Source: Paenibacillus hamazuiensis (lineage in GTDB: Bacteria; Bacillota; Bacilli; Paenibacillales; NBRC-103111). From it: a stretch of DNA of 64,000 bases. The translations under genes and the position numbers were made by a program. Each line of letters starts with the position of its first letter. The stretch's first letter is position 1. The notes below the pieces were generated by a model, which made no database searches, was not told the origin of the DNA, and saw only the letters and a list, made by a program, of their open reading frames with translations. The stretch is from contig NZ_JALRMO010000001.1 in NCBI RefSeq assembly GCF_023276405.1, positions 5,701,001-5,765,000 of the forward strand, in the 5' to 3' direction. Positions 1 to 9,149 of this stretch are shown piece by piece.

Positions 1-623
<623 letters not shown>

Positions 624-675
624 TCAAGTCATTCAAGGCATTTTCCTCCTTTAAAGTTAAATAGTAATCACTTAG

Positions 676-689
676 GGTAATCGATTACC
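676..689. promoter_or_regulatory. LacI-type operator GGTAATCGATTACC
   Basis: This is a perfect 14-bp palindrome, 137 bp upstream of the dehydrogenase start. The identical sequence recurs at 785-798, and a related site lies at the lacI promoter (1953-1969). A symmetric site with a central CG is typical of LacI-family operators. Assignment to the neighbouring LacI protein is inference. Confidence 0.75.
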
Positions 690-784
690 TTTTCCTATAA
701 AAAAAATCCGATTTTATCTTTCGTAATAAATGATTGCCTTGCAGCACAACCATAAACGAAGGAAGATATATCGGCCAAAGAACA

Positions 785-798
785 GGTAATCGATTACC
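785..798. promoter_or_regulatory. second LacI-type operator GGTAATCGATTACC
   Basis: Exact second copy of the 14-bp palindrome, 109 bp from the first (about ten helical turns). That spacing would allow looping between two tetramer-bound sites, which is inference. It lies between the lacI stop and the dehydrogenase gene. Confidence 0.72.
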
Positions 799-888
799 CT
801 CTTTTCTTGATTTCATTCTAAACGATCTCATCATTCTTGACAAGTATAATTTATTAGGGAAAAAGAACATTTTGGATAGTTTCCCGAA

Positions 889-1887
889 TTACTTTAACTT
901 CGAAACGGATTCGCGAAGCACAAGTTCAGGGAGCATACGAATACGCTGCTTTACGTCGTCCGATTTTTCGATTTTGTTTACGAGCACTTCGATCGCTTTT
1001 CGGCCTAGTTCGTGAACGGGCATCGCCACCGAGGAAAGCTCCGGAGTCACGATCGAACACAATTCGGTGTTGTCGAAACCGATCACGGACAGTTCGCCCG
1101 GAATGGAAATGTGCCTTTTCTTGGCAGCCTGCATGACACCGATGGCCATCACGTCGTTGCATCCGAATACAGCCGTAGGCCGTTTCTTTAGATCCAACAA
1201 AGATGTTGCGGTTTGCTCCGCATCGGCCAGTTTAGGCCCTCCGAATACGATCAGTTCTTCATCCGCAGTTATTCCTGCCTTTTGCAGCGCCGATTTATAC
1301 CCGCGGATGCGGTCCTGACAGCTGATGGAATCCATTGCGACAACACCTATTCTTTGGTGCCCCTGGGAAATCAAATGCTCCGTTGCGATAAATCCGCCCA
1401 AAAAATCGTCCACGGTAACGCTGTCCGTTACGATTTCAGGCCTTTCATGCGCGAACAAAACGACGGGGACGTTGTCCCAGAGCAATTTTTGCAGCAGCTC
1501 CTCGTTTTCAAATTTCGAGGCGACGATAAAGCCGTCAACTCTTTTTTGCCGCAGCAAGGCAATGTGCCTCTCTTCCTTTTCCGGATTGTAATCGGTGTTG
1601 CACATGACGATGCTGAACCCGAGCTCCTGGCCCCGGGCTTCAATATGCTTCAAGTACTGCGAATAAATCGGGTTATCCATATCGGGAATCAACAGAGCCA
1701 CCTGATAAGTGAACTTTCCTTTCATCGCTGAAGCGAGCACGCTCGGCTGGTAATTCAATTCGTCCATCAGTTCCAATATTTTTTTTCTCGTTTTCTCGCT
1801 GATCTTGCCCGTGTTATTGATTACTTTGGAAACGGTGGCGGTCGACACGCCCGCTGCCTTAGCAATATCGTATATGGTCGGTTTCAT
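889..1887 (-). CDS. LacI family transcriptional regulator
   Basis: The 332-residue protein has the usual LacI length. Residues 1-25 form the HTH (TIYDIAKAAGVSTATVSKVI), followed by a hinge helix region (NYQPSVLASAMKGK) and a periplasmic-binding-protein-like effector domain from about 60 to 330. QVALLIPDMDNPIYSQ opens that domain, and AVFGCNDVMAIGVMQA and VIGFDNTELCSIVTP are the usual late motifs. It should repress transcription until a sugar or polyol effector binds. Near-identical palindromes upstream of this gene and of the adjacent dehydrogenase suggest autoregulation and local control. Effector unknown; by context a polyol or inositol-like compound. Confidence 0.93.
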   Translation of the reverse strand: MKPTIYDIAKAAGVSTATVSKVINNTGKISEKTRKKILELMDELNYQPSVLASAMKGKFTYQVALLIPDMDNPIYSQYLKHIEARGQELGFSIVMCNTDYNPEKEERHIALLRQKRVDGFIVASKFENEELLQKLLWDNVPVVLFAHERPEIVTDSVTVDDFLGGFIATEHLISQGHQRIGVVAMDSISCQDRIRGYKSALQKAGITADEELIVFGGPKLADAEQTATSLLDLKKRPTAVFGCNDVMAIGVMQAAKKRHISIPGELSVIGFDNTELCSIVTPELSSVAMPVHELGRKAIEVLVNKIEKSDDVKQRIRMLPELVLRESVSKLK

Positions 1888-1930
1888 ATTCCATCCCTTT
1901 CCGTTGCCTCGAAAAAAAGACTATGATTAC

Positions 1931-1959
1931 TTTATATCATAGTCTTGGGGATGGGTAAA
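1931..1959 (-). promoter_or_regulatory. lacI promoter overlapped by operator
   Basis: On the minus strand TTTACC (1954-1959) and TATAAA (1931-1936) are separated by exactly 17 bp, about 45 bp upstream of the lacI start. The -35 box lies inside the imperfect palindrome at 1953-1969. A 9-bp inverted repeat (GACTATGAT at 1919-1927, ATCATAGTC at 1936-1944) surrounds the -10 region. Confidence 0.6.
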
Positions 1960-1969
1960 CCGATTACCC
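1953..1969. promoter_or_regulatory. imperfect LacI-type operator at lacI promoter
   Basis: GGGTAAACCGATTACCC is a 17-bp inverted repeat with one mismatched pair. It keeps the GGTAA and TTACC arms of the two sites at 676 and 785 but with a one-base-longer core. Its overlap with the -35 box supports autorepression. Confidence 0.62.
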
Positions 1970-2098
1970 TATTGTTTTTGTTCGGCAGACTTATCGCCAT
2001 AGTCAACAATGATAGTTACATCCGGATGCCGGCTAACGACCTCTTTCCATTGCGGTTTGTTCGATCTCCTGTTTCATTATGCCGTCAGGAAACGGCAA

Positions 2099-3133
2099 TT
2101 ACTCCTGCCAACCAAGCAAATCGCGGATCTCTAACAGACCGGCCTCAATTTCCTTTAGTTGTTTTTTATAATCATCGTTATTCCGATAGTCGACTTGAAG
2201 CCCGGATTCGGCCTGCTTCTTGACTTGCTCCTTATCGTTAATCGCTTTTTCAAACGCCGCTTGAAGAACAGCCAGCTTTTCGGAGTCGAGCCCTTTGGGT
2301 GCTGCAAAACCGCGCTCCGCGCTTGAAGTAACGCCTGTAAATCCGCTTTCTTTCAACGTAGGCACGTTTGGCATCAATGACGATCTTTCTTCGGACATAA
2401 CAGCTAACACGTTAAGCTGGTTTTCTTTTTGCAAGTTAATCACATCGACCACGTTGGCAAATAATACATCGACATGTCCGCCCAAAGCCATCGTAACTTC
2501 TTCCGCCGATCCATTCGTATGAACCGCTTTGAATTTGGTACCGAATTTTTTATTCAGTTTCAGGGCCGCTATGTGATCGTCGCTTCCGACTCCCGTTGTC
2601 GTAACGGTAACCTCGTGTGTTTTGGCGTAGTCGACCAGTTCTTTAATATTTTTAAATCGGGTCTCGTCTTTACGGATGGAAATGGTGCCCGGGTCCGTAA
2701 CGTGTTTGGCAATCATCGTAAAGCTGTCCAGGTTCTCTTTCCTCTTCTGCTTCGGGTCCAAATAACCCGTCATCAGGTTCGGCGTACCGAGGTATCCTAT
2801 CGTATATCCGTCCGGCTTGGCCGTTACCAGTTCGTTCCATCCTATCCATCCGCCTGCGCCGGGCTTATTGACAACAACGACGGGGACGCCCAGCTCTTTC
2901 TCCAAATATGGCGTTAAAACGCGTGCTCCGACATCCATTCCGCCTCCCGCGGCAAAGGAGACAATCACACTTATAGGCTTATTGGGATATTTCTCCTTGC
3001 CGGAAGACTCCTTGGACGATGCATTCGGCGACACATCCTTCGCACCTGCAGCCGTTTGTTTATTACCCCCGCCGCAAGCGCCTAAAGAAAGAGCAAGAAC
3101 AGCAACAATAGAAAGAGATATCCATTTTTTCAT
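2099..3133 (-). CDS. tripartite tricarboxylate transporter substrate-binding lipoprotein (TctC-like), third copy
   Basis: Residues 1-23 are a lipoprotein signal peptide ending in the lipobox LGAC, then a low-complexity linker and a Bug/TctC fold (PF03401 by recognition). YPNKPISVIVSFAAGGGMD is the usual N-terminal signature, followed by VVVNKPGAGGWIG. The family binds carboxylates outside the membrane and delivers them to TctA/TctB. The ATG at 3133 is preferred over an upstream GTG because GAGAGGTGA lies directly upstream. It is the last gene of the leftward run and has no permease beside it, so it probably shares the TctAB pair at 9150-11120. Substrate unknown. Confidence 0.9.
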   Translation of the reverse strand: MKKWISLSIVAVLALSLGACGGGNKQTAAGAKDVSPNASSKESSGKEKYPNKPISVIVSFAAGGGMDVGARVLTPYLEKELGVPVVVVNKPGAGGWIGWNELVTAKPDGYTIGYLGTPNLMTGYLDPKQKRKENLDSFTMIAKHVTDPGTISIRKDETRFKNIKELVDYAKTHEVTVTTTGVGSDDHIAALKLNKKFGTKFKAVHTNGSAEEVTMALGGHVDVLFANVVDVINLQKENQLNVLAVMSEERSSLMPNVPTLKESGFTGVTSSAERGFAAPKGLDSEKLAVLQAAFEKAINDKEQVKKQAESGLQVDYRNNDDYKKQLKEIEAGLLEIRDLLGWQE

Positions 3134-3166
3134 ACCAGTCACCTCTCATATATTTTTTCCCGGCTC

Positions 3167-4237
3167 TTAAAATGAGGAGGCATAGATTAACTTGCCTTTA
3201 AAAATATGAAATTTGGGCGAGTATAACGGGCCTGTTACCGTTTCTCCTTCGGAATCGGGATAATCTGTTTCGACGCCTGGTTCCAAAACAACCAGATTAT
3301 CGGTATTATTTATGGGTAAGTTCATAAAATCGGCACCGGTCAACAGCATGGACGCAAATACTTCTTCTTTCGCAAGGCCTGCGCTTATGAATCTTGATAC
3401 TACGTTGCACATATCCGATACGGCCGGCTTTTTCCAAGTATTTCTCACCAGGTCCGAACTGATCGTATCCGGTTTGATTCCCTCGGAAAGCGCCTGCCGG
3501 AATACGTTCCATGCAAAATGTTTGCTGCCCTGAGCTATGTCTAACTTTAACCCCTGTTCGACCGCATCTATAAAAGCCGCTGAAACTCTCCCGCGGGAGT
3601 CAAGAATATGCCCCCGTTTCCCGTGAAACGGATGAGACAGAACATCTCCGGGCCTTAAGTTCTCAACCACCTCTTCGATAGGCAAAAAGGTTTCGGTAAG
3701 GTGCACCATCATAGGCAGGTTAAGCTTTTCCGCAGCGGTTCGGGCGACCCGCAGCAACCCGCGATCCGTCGCCTCGTCGACTTGTCCCAATCGTACTTTC
3801 ATTCCTAATAGCCGGCCTTCCGCCAATTCCCCCGTTTCGACAATACGCTCCACGGAAATGTTGTCCGGCGGAGTCGGATGGGGATTAGGATGAATGGTAA
3901 TCCCTTCGGGTAATACGGACAGCCAGGAACGAATGTCGAGCAAGCTGTTTTGCCAAAAACGGTCTGCGTTTACCCACCCGTCATATCCGAACGTCCCGGC
4001 ATCTCCGCAGGCGATCACACCCGTGGATAAATATTCCGTGTCCGTAATCCCTACAGGAGCGCCGGGTGCCCAAACATGACAATGAAAATCAAGCAGCCCG
4101 GGTACGAGCAAGCTTGTTTCGGGAAGACGTATCGTCCGGTCTTCTTTCTGATTGGACACGGAAATATCAAACACTTCGTTTAACACAAAATCGTTCTTAT
4201 CCCAAATCCATCCACCCTCAAATCGCAGTATACCCAT
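3167..4237 (-). CDS. amidohydrolase/deacetylase-type metallohydrolase (dihydroorotase-like)
   Basis: The 356-residue cytoplasmic protein has the amidohydrolase metal motif DFHCHVW near residue 52 after PGLL. It also has MKVRLGQ (candidate carboxylated lysine), MMVHLTE, LSHPFHGKRGH and ISSDL, the usual strand-end ligands of the TIM barrel. The pattern matches the group annotated amidohydrolase/deacetylase, related to EF_0837, which hydrolyses N-acyl or cyclic amide bonds. It sits 33 bp upstream of the last TctC gene and 35 bp downstream of the chemoreceptor gene, so it belongs to the same transcript. Exact substrate cannot be read from the sequence. Confidence 0.82.
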   Translation of the reverse strand: MGILRFEGGWIWDKNDFVLNEVFDISVSNQKEDRTIRLPETSLLVPGLLDFHCHVWAPGAPVGITDTEYLSTGVIACGDAGTFGYDGWVNADRFWQNSLLDIRSWLSVLPEGITIHPNPHPTPPDNISVERIVETGELAEGRLLGMKVRLGQVDEATDRGLLRVARTAAEKLNLPMMVHLTETFLPIEEVVENLRPGDVLSHPFHGKRGHILDSRGRVSAAFIDAVEQGLKLDIAQGSKHFAWNVFRQALSEGIKPDTISSDLVRNTWKKPAVSDMCNVVSRFISAGLAKEEVFASMLLTGADFMNLPINNTDNLVVLEPGVETDYPDSEGETVTGPLYSPKFHIFKGKLIYASSF

Positions 4238-4272
4238 TTATTTCCACCTCGTTAATCTTTGAATAAATAAAT

Positions 4273-6330
4273 TTACACTTGAAATTTGGCTAAAGACTTA
4301 CTCAAAGCGTGGGACAACTGCTCCAATCTCTCGGATAATTGAATCAGCCCTTCGCTAATGCTCATCTGCTCATTGCTCAGCGATGCTACTTCCTGCGAAG
4401 TTGCCGACGATTGCTGCGCGACAGCGCTTACAGTACTCATCGCTTCACCGAGCATGTTTTGTGAAGAATCCAGATGACGGACAGATTCGGATACTTCCCA
4501 AAGCTTCTCAATAAATCCGTTCATCTGATCCTGTACATGTTTAAAAAGCTGGTCCGCTTCATTAACCGAAGAAAATTGCTCTTGGAAAACGGGGTAAGCG
4601 TTGGATAGCACAGACACCGTTTCATCGATTTCATTTGTTATGGACTCGGTAATTTGTCCGACTATGTCAATCGATTGCTTCGATTGATCCGCAAGCTTGC
4701 GGATTTCATCGGCTACGACCATGAAACTTTTCCCCGCCGCTCCGGCTCTTGCGGCTTCAATCGCCGCGTTCAGCGATAAAATGTTCGTTTGATTCACCAA
4801 ATTGTTTAACAGATCCAGTATTTGACGGATAGATTGAGTGCTGTCATTTAATTTGGTAACTTTTTCAGTCATGGCCCGGGTCATTTCTGCAGTCGAATTG
4901 GTCTTCTTAATCAGTTCCGTCATATAAACGGTACCTCGCCTGCTCGCTTCCTGGACTTGAGATGCCGATTGTTCCATTTCCTGCGTCACCGTCATTACAT
5001 TTTCCATCTGACCGCCGATCGACTGAGCAATTTCGTTCCCCTTCTCCGCTTCGGCTGCTAACCCGGAAGCCCCGACAGCAATTTCCTCGGTAGCCGTGGC
5101 AATCTCTTTCGCGGAAAAGGCCGTTTTCTTCGATGCGGCAGACAGCTCTCCGGAGGTTGTCAGCACCTCTGTCGCCGTATTGTTGATGTGCTGCACCAAT
5201 ATGCCGATTTGTTCCATCATTTGGTTAAAGCTTTGAGCAAGCTGCCCAATCTCGTCCCGACTCTTTGCCCCGCAGCGAACCGATAGCTTGCCGCTTTCAC
5301 CTTCCTTGATCAGATTTCGAAGATCGACCAATGGACGGGCAATAACCCTTACCACCAAATAACCGAGACCGCAAGCGAGCAATACGGCAATAATGGTAAT
5401 GATGATGGTAACATTAAATATTTTGTTGGTCTCTGCCAGTAACTCCTCCATGGGCACGGTACCGAGCACATACCAACCTGTTTTTGCGGATTTGTAGTAT
5501 ACAGTAAGTTGGCTTCGGCCATCCTGGTCTGCGGACACGCCGGAATATTGATTCATGCCTAATGTAACGTCGGATTCAGCAACCGCCTCTAAAAAAGTTT
5601 CATCCTTGTCATATATAATTTTATGATCGCTATTTAAAATATGGGTGAATCCGGTTTCACTCATCTTGACGTCATCCATCTCGGCTTGCAGTACGCTGAA
5701 TTTAAATTCGAAAAGCAGGATAACGTCATTTGAGCCGCCGGCACTTTCTGGAATCAACTGCCCAAGCGCAAACGACTTCAGGCCTTGCGAACCGAAAAAG
5801 CCGTTGTTTCGTGTTTCCAGCCAGACCGGCTTACCGTCCTTAACAGATGAGATTTTCTTAAACCAATCTTCTACCGCGACTTCATTTTTCGGCTGCTGTC
5901 CTGTAGTTGCCACTGATTTTCCATTTTTGTCAATCAAACTTATAGCGTACATGGCATTATTTGAAGAAAAGTTGGATAATTGCAAAACTAGCTGTTTTTG
6001 GATTTCTTTGCGTTCGAAAGAGCCTTCGGCTGACGAATTAAATTTGAAAAGCAGTATTTTCAAATTGGTATCAGCCATTGCCTGATTTACTAAATTTTCA
6101 TATGAATTAAATAAAATATCGAGTTTTTTGCCGGTTTGAACGATGGTTTGCAGCGACGCATCCGCCACCTTGTTTTGTAAAACATTTTTTGAAATGGAAT
6201 AGCTTGCCCCGCCCATAACGGCAACCAATACAACGATGCTGACGAAAATAATCAAAAACAATTTCATGCCCACGGACTTAACGGGATTTTTTTTAAGTAA
6301 ATCGCCCGCTCGTTTGATTTTGCTGAACAT
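4273..6330 (-). CDS. methyl-accepting chemotaxis protein with dCache-type sensor
   Basis: The 685-residue receptor has TM1 near residues 22-44, an extracellular double-Cache region (about 45-300, with SNNAMYAISLIDKNGKSV), TM2 near 305-330, HAMP (VVRVIARPLVDLRNLIKEG) and a cytoplasmic signalling domain. Its hairpin tip is VNQTNILSLNAAIEAARAG. It should sense a small ligand outside the cell and control CheA. ATG at 6330 is chosen because GGGAGGGG lies 5 nt upstream. Lying inside a transporter and catabolic operon, it probably steers cells toward the imported carboxylate, perhaps through one of the three binding proteins; that link is inference. Confidence 0.93.
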   Translation of the reverse strand: MFSKIKRAGDLLKKNPVKSVGMKLFLIIFVSIVVLVAVMGGASYSISKNVLQNKVADASLQTIVQTGKKLDILFNSYENLVNQAMADTNLKILLFKFNSSAEGSFERKEIQKQLVLQLSNFSSNNAMYAISLIDKNGKSVATTGQQPKNEVAVEDWFKKISSVKDGKPVWLETRNNGFFGSQGLKSFALGQLIPESAGGSNDVILLFEFKFSVLQAEMDDVKMSETGFTHILNSDHKIIYDKDETFLEAVAESDVTLGMNQYSGVSADQDGRSQLTVYYKSAKTGWYVLGTVPMEELLAETNKIFNVTIIITIIAVLLACGLGYLVVRVIARPLVDLRNLIKEGESGKLSVRCGAKSRDEIGQLAQSFNQMMEQIGILVQHINNTATEVLTTSGELSAASKKTAFSAKEIATATEEIAVGASGLAAEAEKGNEIAQSIGGQMENVMTVTQEMEQSASQVQEASRRGTVYMTELIKKTNSTAEMTRAMTEKVTKLNDSTQSIRQILDLLNNLVNQTNILSLNAAIEAARAGAAGKSFMVVADEIRKLADQSKQSIDIVGQITESITNEIDETVSVLSNAYPVFQEQFSSVNEADQLFKHVQDQMNGFIEKLWEVSESVRHLDSSQNMLGEAMSTVSAVAQQSSATSQEVASLSNEQMSISEGLIQLSERLEQLSHALSKSLAKFQV

Positions 6331-6364
6331 TTGCCCCTCCCGCACGGATCATTTAGCGTATCGT

Positions 6365-7423
6365 TCAAAAAGGACTGGGAATCCCGTACCGTTTCCCCAC
6401 CGCTTCAAGTTCGCATATCATTTTGGAGGTTAGCGGAATACCGTTCTGTTCCCTTTCCAAAGCATTCTCATATTCGATTTCCCCCGGCAAATAAATTCGG
6501 TCGAACCCGTCCGCGAGCGGAATTTGGCGGATTTCCCGAATCATTTGATCGATGCGGTTTTTAAAATCCGCCAAAGGCTCGAACAAATCGGCGCGCATGA
6601 CAAAAAAGAATTGGCCCACATTTTGATTTCGGTCCAAATCCTTGTACAAGCTGCCGATATAAGGTCCAAATGCCGCCCCGGTAAGAAGCCCCGATAACAC
6701 ATCGACCAAAAAAGCAAGGCCATATCCCTTCGGCCCCCCGACAGGAAGCACCAACCCGCCGTCCAAAGCTTCGCCGGGATCCGTAGTCGGCTTTCCGTCC
6801 TTGGATATGGCCCAACCGAGCGGGATTGGTTGATTGTTTTTGCGGGCCAGCGTTATTTTCCCGCGCGCCACCACACTGGTAGCCATGTCGAAAACAATAT
6901 CTTTTTCCTTTCCGGCAGGAACGCCGTAAGAGAAAGGATTCGTGCCGAAGAAGGCTTTTTTCCCGCCCCAAGGGGCCATATTCGCAGGAGCGTTTGTAGC
7001 AGCAATAGCCAGGCAATTATGCCGCGCCGCATATAACGTGTAATCCGCCAGCATGCCGCAGTGGCCGGAGTTTTTAATGCCCACTGCCGCCAGTCCGGTT
7101 TCCTGCGCCTTCCGAACGGCAATCTTTATACCTTCCGACGCCAAAATGATGCCGAGTCCGGCCCCTCCATCTATTAACGCGCTTGAGGCCGATTCTTTTT
7201 CTATCTTCGCTTTGGTGCTCTTGCTGTCAATGCCGCGATCCAATCTGCTCGTATATATCTCCACTCTGCCGACTCCATGGGAATCCACTCCCCGCAAATT
7301 GGCAAGCACAAGGTGCCTGGCAATGGTTGACGATTGCTCTTCCTCCATGCCGGCCCCTTGAAAAAGCTTGCTGACAAAATGCTCAAGATCCGCTTTTGCA
7401 ACCCTAACGTCATTCCCCGCCAT
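6365..7423 (-). CDS. malate/L-lactate (Ldh2) family NAD(P)-dependent dehydrogenase
   Basis: The 352-residue protein has the Ldh_2 (PF02615) pattern. ANLRGVDSHGVGR (near residue 50) carries the catalytic-region histidine, GHCGMLADYTLYAA the second conserved histidine, and FGTNPFSYGVPAGKEKDIVFDMATSVVARGK the NAD-binding segment in pieces. Members oxidise malate, lactate, ureidoglycolate, sulfolactate or sugar-derived 2-hydroxy acids. GAGAGGAA upstream supports the start. Its neighbours are a carboxylate transporter and an RraA-type aldolase, so oxidation of an imported 2-hydroxy acid to a 2-oxo acid, later cleaved by the aldolase, is a reasonable inference. Confidence 0.9.
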   Translation of the reverse strand: MAGNDVRVAKADLEHFVSKLFQGAGMEEEQSSTIARHLVLANLRGVDSHGVGRVEIYTSRLDRGIDSKSTKAKIEKESASSALIDGGAGLGIILASEGIKIAVRKAQETGLAAVGIKNSGHCGMLADYTLYAARHNCLAIAATNAPANMAPWGGKKAFFGTNPFSYGVPAGKEKDIVFDMATSVVARGKITLARKNNQPIPLGWAISKDGKPTTDPGEALDGGLVLPVGGPKGYGLAFLVDVLSGLLTGAAFGPYIGSLYKDLDRNQNVGQFFFVMRADLFEPLADFKNRIDQMIREIRQIPLADGFDRIYLPGEIEYENALEREQNGIPLTSKMICELEAVGKRYGIPSPF

Positions 7424-7460
7424 TGTCTCTCTGTTCCTCTCGAGATTAGTCTCAACCGCT

Positions 7461-8051
7461 TCATTTGGGCAGCGTCAGTTTTTGGTAATAAGGCGTTAAT
7501 CCTTCCTTCATCACGGCATGATCCGCGGCAAACAGATCGGCATAATGCAAAATGTAAGCTTCCGTCGAAGAGCCGTGAAAAGGGCTGTTCGTTGCATGGG
7601 TAGCTACCGTGCCAATAACCTTTTCCGAAAAACCGAGTTCGTTAAGAAGCAGCGCCCCGAGCACCCCGTGCTGAAGTCGACTTGCCCGTTCCGACTTAAC
7701 AATCTTCTCTCCATCCATATCCATCAGCAGCGGCTTATCTATATCGTGGAGAATGAAAATCAGAATGAGCTCCTCCCAATCGAAAGTCAGCCCCCACCTT
7801 TTGATAGACTCCTCGGCCAGCGATATTCCGAAATGTACTACGTCATTTACGTGATCCGTTAGCTTATAGGAGGAAAAGGAGAAGCCCGGAATATGCTCGA
7901 GGCTTCTGTGACTGCTGCTTTTCCATGAACTGATCCATGCTGTAATGACCTTTTCCCGGTTATCGGGGGATAAACGCTCGAGTCCGAAGAGCCAATTGCT
8001 GACCTGCTTCCTTTCCTCGCTTGAACCTTCCTGAATGGTATAAAAAGCCAT
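7461..8051 (-). CDS. HD-domain protein
   Basis: The 196-residue cytoplasmic protein has the HD signature LHDIDKP near residue 100, a preceding conserved histidine (DHVNDVVHFG) and a later HGVLGALLL plus HYADLFAADHAV. This is the usual His/Asp metal ligand set of HD phosphohydrolases. ATG at 8051 is preferred (GGAGG 8 nt upstream) over a TTG at 8066. It is the sixth of the eleven operon genes. An HD enzyme in a carboxylate operon is not obviously metabolic; nucleotide or phosphate-ester hydrolysis is the family activity. No specific substrate can be assigned. Confidence 0.78.
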   Translation of the reverse strand: MAFYTIQEGSSEERKQVSNWLFGLERLSPDNREKVITAWISSWKSSSHRSLEHIPGFSFSSYKLTDHVNDVVHFGISLAEESIKRWGLTFDWEELILIFILHDIDKPLLMDMDGEKIVKSERASRLQHGVLGALLLNELGFSEKVIGTVATHATNSPFHGSSTEAYILHYADLFAADHAVMKEGLTPYYQKLTLPK

Positions 8052-8099
8052 AGCGCCAACCTCCAACTCCTCTTCAAAGTCTAGAAACGCTCAGGTGTA

Positions 8100-9119
8100 T
8101 TACCAGCCCAGCAAGCCTTTTACCTCAACCATGGAAGCTTCTTCCTTCTTTAACAGCTGTTTGAATGCTTCGCCCTTGGTGCCATCAACCTTTAAACCCA
8201 TATCGCTCATCTTTTTCTCGTGCTCGGGATTTTTCATCGCTTTTTCAAAAGCATCCTGCAGCTTTGCGACAATTTGCGGATCCATTCCTTTAGGACCGGC
8301 TATCCCCCGAAGCGAATGATATTCGATATTAGACCCGATGCTCTCCTTTAACGTCGGCACATCCGGGAGCTGAGGTACCCGCTCCGGCGTCATGACAGCC
8401 AAAATCTTAATCTGTCCCGCTTTCATCGGCTCCAAAACTTCTCCCACCTTGGCAAACAACACATCCACATGGCCGCCAATGACGCTTGTAATGGATTCCG
8501 CTGAACCCGAAAATTGAACGGATCTTAATTTGGTGCCGAGTTCCTTATTCATTTGCAGCGCTGCAATATGATTTTCCGTACCGACGCCATTTGCGTTGGC
8601 AGACAGTTCATTTTTTTTGGCGAATTCAATTAAATCTTTCACATTGGAGAACCGTTTATCGTCCGCACGCACGGCGATAACTCCGGGGTCGATAACATGG
8701 TTCATGATGAGCTCGAAGTTATCGATAGTCTCTTTTCTTTTGGCGGAAGGATTCAAATAACCCGCAAAAACGGCCGGTGCATTGACGTAACCGAGCGTAT
8801 AACCGTCAGGCTTGGCGCCTAACATCTCGGCCCATCCGACCCATCCGCCGCCACCCGGTTTATTTTCCACGACAACCGGAACGCCCAGCTCCTTTTCCAG
8901 GTAAGGCGTCAGCAGACGCGCCCCCAAATCCGTTCCGCCGCCGGCCGCGTAAGAAACAATCAGCGTGATCGGCTTTGTTGGATACTCCGTTTTCTTGGCG
9001 CTGCTTGCGCCTGCGTTTGTCTGCTGCTTGGAATTAGAGCCTGTCTCCTTTTGCGCACAGCCGATGACCAAGACAAACATAAGGATTAGCGCAACAGCCA
9101 TCGAAATCTTTTTTTTCAA
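8100..9119 (-). CDS. tripartite tricarboxylate transporter substrate-binding lipoprotein (TctC-like), second copy
   Basis: The 339-residue protein has a signal peptide ending at the lipobox VIGC, then TctC motifs YPTKPITLIVSYAAGGGTD and VVENKPGGGGWVGWAEML. It lies 30 bp downstream of the tctA start-to-stop run and is visibly very close to the protein encoded at 11159-12187 (shared RGIAGPKGMDPQIVAKLQ), so the two look like a duplication. It binds a carboxylate outside the membrane. Carrying two near paralogues on either side of tctAB suggests a widened substrate range or dosage. Confidence 0.92.
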   Translation of the reverse strand: MKKKISMAVALILMFVLVIGCAQKETGSNSKQQTNAGASSAKKTEYPTKPITLIVSYAAGGGTDLGARLLTPYLEKELGVPVVVENKPGGGGWVGWAEMLGAKPDGYTLGYVNAPAVFAGYLNPSAKRKETIDNFELIMNHVIDPGVIAVRADDKRFSNVKDLIEFAKKNELSANANGVGTENHIAALQMNKELGTKLRSVQFSGSAESITSVIGGHVDVLFAKVGEVLEPMKAGQIKILAVMTPERVPQLPDVPTLKESIGSNIEYHSLRGIAGPKGMDPQIVAKLQDAFEKAMKNPEHEKKMSDMGLKVDGTKGEAFKQLLKKEEASMVEVKGLLGW

Positions 9120-9149
9120 AAAAATGACCCCCTGCTAAATGAATTCACA

